NCBI GenBank assembly: GCA_034698045.1 | Contig: JAQGAU010000967.1 | Coordinates: forward strand, 1 to 22,317 | DNA: 22,317 bases | Direction: 5' to 3' | From: Paramacrobiotus richtersi | Lineage: Eukaryota; Tardigrada; Eutardigrada; Parachela; Macrobiotidae | Shown: in pieces, positions 18,971-22,317 of the stretch | Position numbering within the stretch: the first letter of the stretch is position 1 | Layout of the letters: the number at the start of each line of letters is the position of its first letter | Made by a program: the position numbers and the translations under genes | Notes under the pieces: model-generated | Databases searched by the model: none | What the model saw: the letters and a program-made list of their open reading frames with translations, nothing else | Told to the model about the DNA's origin: nothing

Positions 18971-19400
18971 CCCTTATTCGGATTTCGGCAAGTCGAACTT
19001 CATGTGGTCGTCCTTGACACATCTCAGTTTTATATAGACATGCAGCACATCATAAAACAGTAAGAAATCGGCGCGCGAGATAAATCGACGGAAGCGAAGC
19101 GGAGGTCTTTCCTGTTCAAGAGTTTTGCAAAACGCTTTAAGACGAACATGCCAATGTTCGTATTAAGGCGTTTGGAATGTTTTCTCACCCAGTTATTGCG
19201 TGCATACCTACAGCCAAATGCACACCGCTCGCCGTATATTTTGTTCCCTGTGTCCCAAGTGCAATATCTCGCTTGGCAAGTTGAGCTGTTGTATGAAATT
19301 AGGGCTTTCTAGAAGAAGCTCAATAACAAGATCACTGCAATGCGCTGCACTGTTGTGTGCCTAACGCTGCAAAAGCGTATTCATGCTGTGCGAATATTGC
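18971..19400. other. Intergenic upstream of kinase relic
   Basis: No intact gene. An inverted pair, AAAACGCTTTAAGACGAACAT and ATGTTCGTATTAAGGCGTTT, at about 19128-19172 forms a hairpin with ~20-bp imperfect arms. Missing N-lobe sequence of the kinase relic could lie here but is not recognisable. Confidence 0.35.
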
Positions 19401-20160
19401 CGGCTAATATTTCGCGAAGCTGACGTTTTGATCTACGTCGATGTGTACTAGGGTTCTGCTTTGGCAAATTACGACCTGGGAACTCTCGTGGACAATTTAT
19501 CGGAAAGCCGGTTCCCGATACTAGTACCTTTGCCCTTAGTACCAGCGTTAGACTGCATCGAACAAATCGCCCAGGGGCTCGGATATTTGCATGGTTCGAA
19601 TATTGTTCTCGGAAGCCTGGGCTCCTCAAGCATATTCACCAAACAGCAGCCAAATTATACAACGACATGCGAGCGCTCTCAGGCAGGGCGATATAACAAC
19701 TGGAAACAGTATTACGCAAATCGAAAGCGCTATACGCTACATGTCCCCAGGAATGGTTGCAAAATACATACCATATGCACCAGTATCGATAACGTAACGG
19801 TTAAAACTGATATGTGGAATTTAGGATGCATCATATTATGTGCATGACGTTTCTGTCCTTTGGAGTTCAGAAAACCACAAAACTGCAACGCATAGCTTTT
19901 GGAAGAGTTTGACAGGGAACACAGAAACAAATACACCATCCGGAGAGGCAGAAATAGTCTCAGCCACCAAGAACAGTTCGATTATCAAGATACTAGAAAG
20001 TATCGCTCGTGGGCATCGTCCCATAATAGAGCCTACATGATAGAGCCTACATCATAGCTATGGTGCAGTCACTTATGCCACGTTCATTGTCGCATTTAAT
20101 GCAAGGATGTGTACGTGAAGTTCCGGACAATCGGATCCCAAGATATCGGAGAGCGCACAA
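19401..20160 (+). pseudogene. Protein kinase domain relic with frameshifts
   Basis: Hinge-like DVLIYVDVY (19422-19448) is followed by an in-frame TAG at 19449-19451. The same frame then gives DLGTLVDNLSE and IEQIAQGLGYLHGSNIVLGS (kinase subdomains V-VI). In the catalytic loop HRDLKxxN, the His, Asp and Asn positions read Leu, Ser and Ser (Asp position at about 19614), so catalysis is not expected. The activation-segment end, RYMSPGMVAKY (APE-like, Glu to Gly), is in a different frame at about 19733. Subdomain IX, KTDMWNLGCII, returns to the first frame at about 19804. IARGHRPII (about 20003) and LMQGCVREVPDNRIP (subdomain XI, about 20090) lie in two further frames. No intact protein is possible without several splices at unsupported sites. 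A 14-bp tandem duplication (ATAGAGCCTACAT) lies at about 20028-20053. The kinase subfamily could not be named. Confidence 0.75.
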
Positions 20161-20399
20161 ATGGGATTCCTTTACTGTATTTTAACTACGAACATGAGAG
20201 ACGATGACTATGCAGTATGCATATGGTCAGTTACAAATACAAATGTTCGAACCGGTGGGAAATACTGTCCGCAAAGCGGATTTTCCAATGAAACGTGACT
20301 ACATATTCTCCCGGTGGTTCGTAATGTAGGACAGTTAAGTAATTGGCCAGTTCACGCCTCATAGGTTACCGCGAGATCTCTGGAGAGATTGCCGCGCAA
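20161..20399. other. Spacer between kinase relic and possible BTB remains
   Basis: No frame or repeat of note. It may hold further eroded coding sequence of either neighbour. Confidence 0.3.
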
Positions 20400-20830
20400 C
20401 GATGATGTGGAATCTCGACGATAACGCCTGAAATCTGCGACTCATCGTTACCGACACCTTTCTACAGCAGTTGGCGATAGTATATTCTACTGGGGCACAT
20501 GAAATTCGAAAACGCCGCAGTTTATAAAAACCAGCTTGGAGTCTAAGAAGACGGAGAGCTTGCCCCATATTCTCGAAGAGTAAGTAACTGTTTTGCAGTC
20601 TCCATGGTGTCGTGACACTGTCGTCCGAGCGGCGAAGCTAAGCGCACAACATATACATTTAGGCACGTACGCCTACAGGTTACCGCATTTATGCAGTTAT
20701 GAAATTAATCAGTCTGGTTAATTTGATCAGCAGGAGTTTTCTTGACTGGAGAAAGGTTGATTCTTGTGGCAGCGCAGCTTGTATTTATCAGTACGTCGAC
20801 AAAAGCCCTTCAGTATGCTACTTTTTCACG
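20400..20830 (+). pseudogene. Possible BTB/BACK remains in front of the Kelch relic
   Basis: Across changing frames the + strand gives QLAIVYSTGAHEI then FENAAVYKNQ at about 20470-20540. This order resembles the end of a BTB domain (YTG, then I..EN). At about 20660-20780 it gives LGTYAYRLPHLCSYEI then ISLVNLISRSFLDW, which resembles the start of a BACK domain. Each match is short, and I had to change frame to read them. The main support is position, directly 5' of Kelch repeats, where BTB-BACK-Kelch proteins keep these domains. Confidence 0.3.
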
Positions 20831-21056
20831 GTACCCGTAATACCCAGCACCCTCAGGCTGAGGCATCAGCAGAGAATGGCAGCAAAAGCACTGGGGGAAA
20901 AGGTAGCATCTCGGGTCACCTTGAAAAATGGCTAAAGCTAAAATATGCTCGCGCCACTCCTTGTCCAATTCTTCCCAACCCAACATTACGGGTGCCGTAA
21001 AAAAAAGTAGCAATTGAAGGGCTACTGTCGAAATATGTTATAACACAATTTTCACC

Positions 21057-21790
21057 TTGCGCACGTTTTTTAACTCAAAACGTTTCCTTGGTAGAGGGCG
21101 TTATACACCGTCTATAATTTCGGAGAAACAAGCTTTGATCATCGATTATGGAGGCGTCGACTCCCAACAGCAACCAATCACCAAATTAGTCGACGTGTTC
21201 GATTCAACGTCTGGTGAATGGCACTCTCTCCCGCTAATGCCGAAACCACGCACTGACTGTTCCCTTGCTTTACTGGATGGATATTTGTATGTACTGGGAA
21301 GTAAGGACGATACATCATGTGAGCGGCTCAGTTTCCTTATAACGAATGAGTGGACTCAATGGAACGAAATCTGTGATCTCCCGGACATGACCGAGCCACG
21401 ATGCACTTGTTGTTAATAACACCATTTATATCTCTGGATTTCTACCGATTTTGGTCTTACCATGGTCAAGTACAACGTCAGAGATAACGCCTGGTTGCAC
21501 GTACCTTTGAACCTTCTTGACGATTGCAGAATCGGTGGATGTCAATACCTTAATTAAATGTTTTCCATTCAAATGGCCTGGTTCGGAGGCAGTAAAGCAG
21601 TCGCTACAACAGAAAGCATCGGAAAATGGCCAAACGAATCCGAATATCGAATGTTGAATAGTATGCCGTACTGTACAGTTCGGTTAGTTATAGGAGACAT
21701 TTTTGACAGTTGCTCCTACGTGTTCTGCTGCAAATACTGGTGGAATAACTATGGTTGCGATCTGGAACATACGTTGTTCGAAAGACGTTA
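21057..21790 (+). pseudogene. Kelch-repeat gene relic with frameshifts and stop
   Basis: The frame 21057-21416 reads RYTPSIIS...LIIDYGGVD, then LVDVFDSTSGEWHSLPLMPKPRTDCSLALLDGYLYVLG, a textbook Kelch repeat: GG, then D..tgeW..lp.mp..R, then YvlGG with the second Gly changed to Ser. A second unit (WTQWNEICDLPDM) ends in TAA at 21414. The homology goes on in another frame as VNNTIYISGF (from 21412), back in the first frame as VKYNVRDNAWLHVPLNLLDD (about 21460-21520), then TAA at 21555-21557 and further Kelch-like WFGG (about 21580). At least two frameshifts and one internal stop show decay. Kelch propellers usually serve as substrate adaptors of Cullin-3 ligases; this copy cannot encode one. 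It could be a strand of exons with unrecognised introns, but no splice sites fit the frame changes. Confidence 0.75.
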
Positions 21791-22317
21791 GTCCTAGCAG
21801 TGACAGCATGCGGTTTGATTGTTTCAGAAAACGCTCGATTTTTGCCGCTCGATTTGTTTCAGAAAACACTGGATCTCACGCTTTAGCGCAATCACTCTGG
21901 ATGCGTTTTGAAGTGACCGATATATTGTATTCGGTTCTGCTGGGCACTAAACATTAATTGTTTTTTTAAAAATGAATACTGTTCGTTATCAACGTCGCGA
22001 TGTGTCAGCCAATTTTTTACCAAAGTTTTCATTTTTAATTCAGCACTGCAGGAACTGCATTTCTCCACAGGACTAAACCTGAAAAATAGCAACAGTTGAC
22101 GCATTCCGCTGTACGTTCTCCAAACGTGCTACTTGTGTTGCAGTGGAAGTTTAGAGCTGGCTGCCCATTCATACCATTTTGTCATCGACCTAATTAGAAG
22201 CGTAATTTTAAAGTACTGTGTATTTGCACCATGTATACATATCACATCATATCCGGCATATCGGATAACATGTCTGCTTTGAGATCGTTTTACTTGTAAC
22301 CGCTGAATTACAGCTTT
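21791..22317. other. Intergenic or eroded downstream sequence
   Basis: No recognised gene. GCTCGATTTnTGCCGCTCGATTTGTTTCAGAAAA contains a short local duplication (GTTTCAGAAAACnC) at about 21821-21868. AAACATTAATTG followed by T- and A-rich DNA is seen near 21950. Confidence 0.3.

Noticed and set aside
1..22317. Bacterial or phage origin of the window
   Set aside because: GT-AG introns within homology-supported genes, poly(A) signals, Ig/LRR/Kelch extracellular families, low coding density and no operons all argue for an animal nuclear genome.

Overview
The window looks like nuclear DNA of an invertebrate animal. Coding sequence is sparse and split by GT-AG introns with pyrimidine-rich acceptors. 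The recognisable families are extracellular LRR, Ig-like, trypsin, protein kinase and BTB/Kelch. Polyadenylation-type signals and TATA-type elements occur at sensible places, and there are no operons. Small animals with compact genomes, such as tardigrades, would fit, but nothing in the sequence fixes the phylum. No RNA genes or CRISPR arrays were found.

Layout. Positions 1-2039 (+) hold the 3' end of a leucine-rich-repeat surface or secreted protein, with one clean phase-1 intron at 101-705. Positions 3450-4421 (-) hold a two-domain Ig-like protein whose stop codon lies inside a 60-bp tandem duplication. Positions 4800-12100 are almost gene-free. They contain two candidate non-autonomous transposons (6579-7526, TA-flanked inverted ends; 9477-10181, a foldback with ~150-bp arms), a nested tandem repeat (7796-7895), and members of a degenerate ~15-16-bp minisatellite family (6064-6180, 8131-8265, 11072-11184, and again at 18908-18970). 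Positions 12446-13612 (+) can be read as a small single-pass membrane protein gene with a TATA box and a first exon that ends directly after its ATG.

From 15997 to the end the window is a pseudogene field. A trypsin-like exon with His and Asp motifs but no Ser motif runs into a decayed, internally deleted copy of the same LRR gene seen at 706-2240, including its 3' untranslated region. A 476-bp MITE-like element with TAAT flanks follows at 17374-17849. Then come a frame-shifted protein kinase relic (19401-20160) and a frame-shifted Kelch relic (21057-21790), with possible BTB/BACK remains in front of the latter (20400-20830).

There is no evidence that the genes act as one system. The LRR and Ig proteins are both extracellular recognition-type proteins but lie on opposite strands with independent ends. 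The strongest story is genome turnover: segmental duplication joining a protease exon to an LRR copy, several small inverted-repeat elements, and a dispersed 15-16-bp minisatellite.
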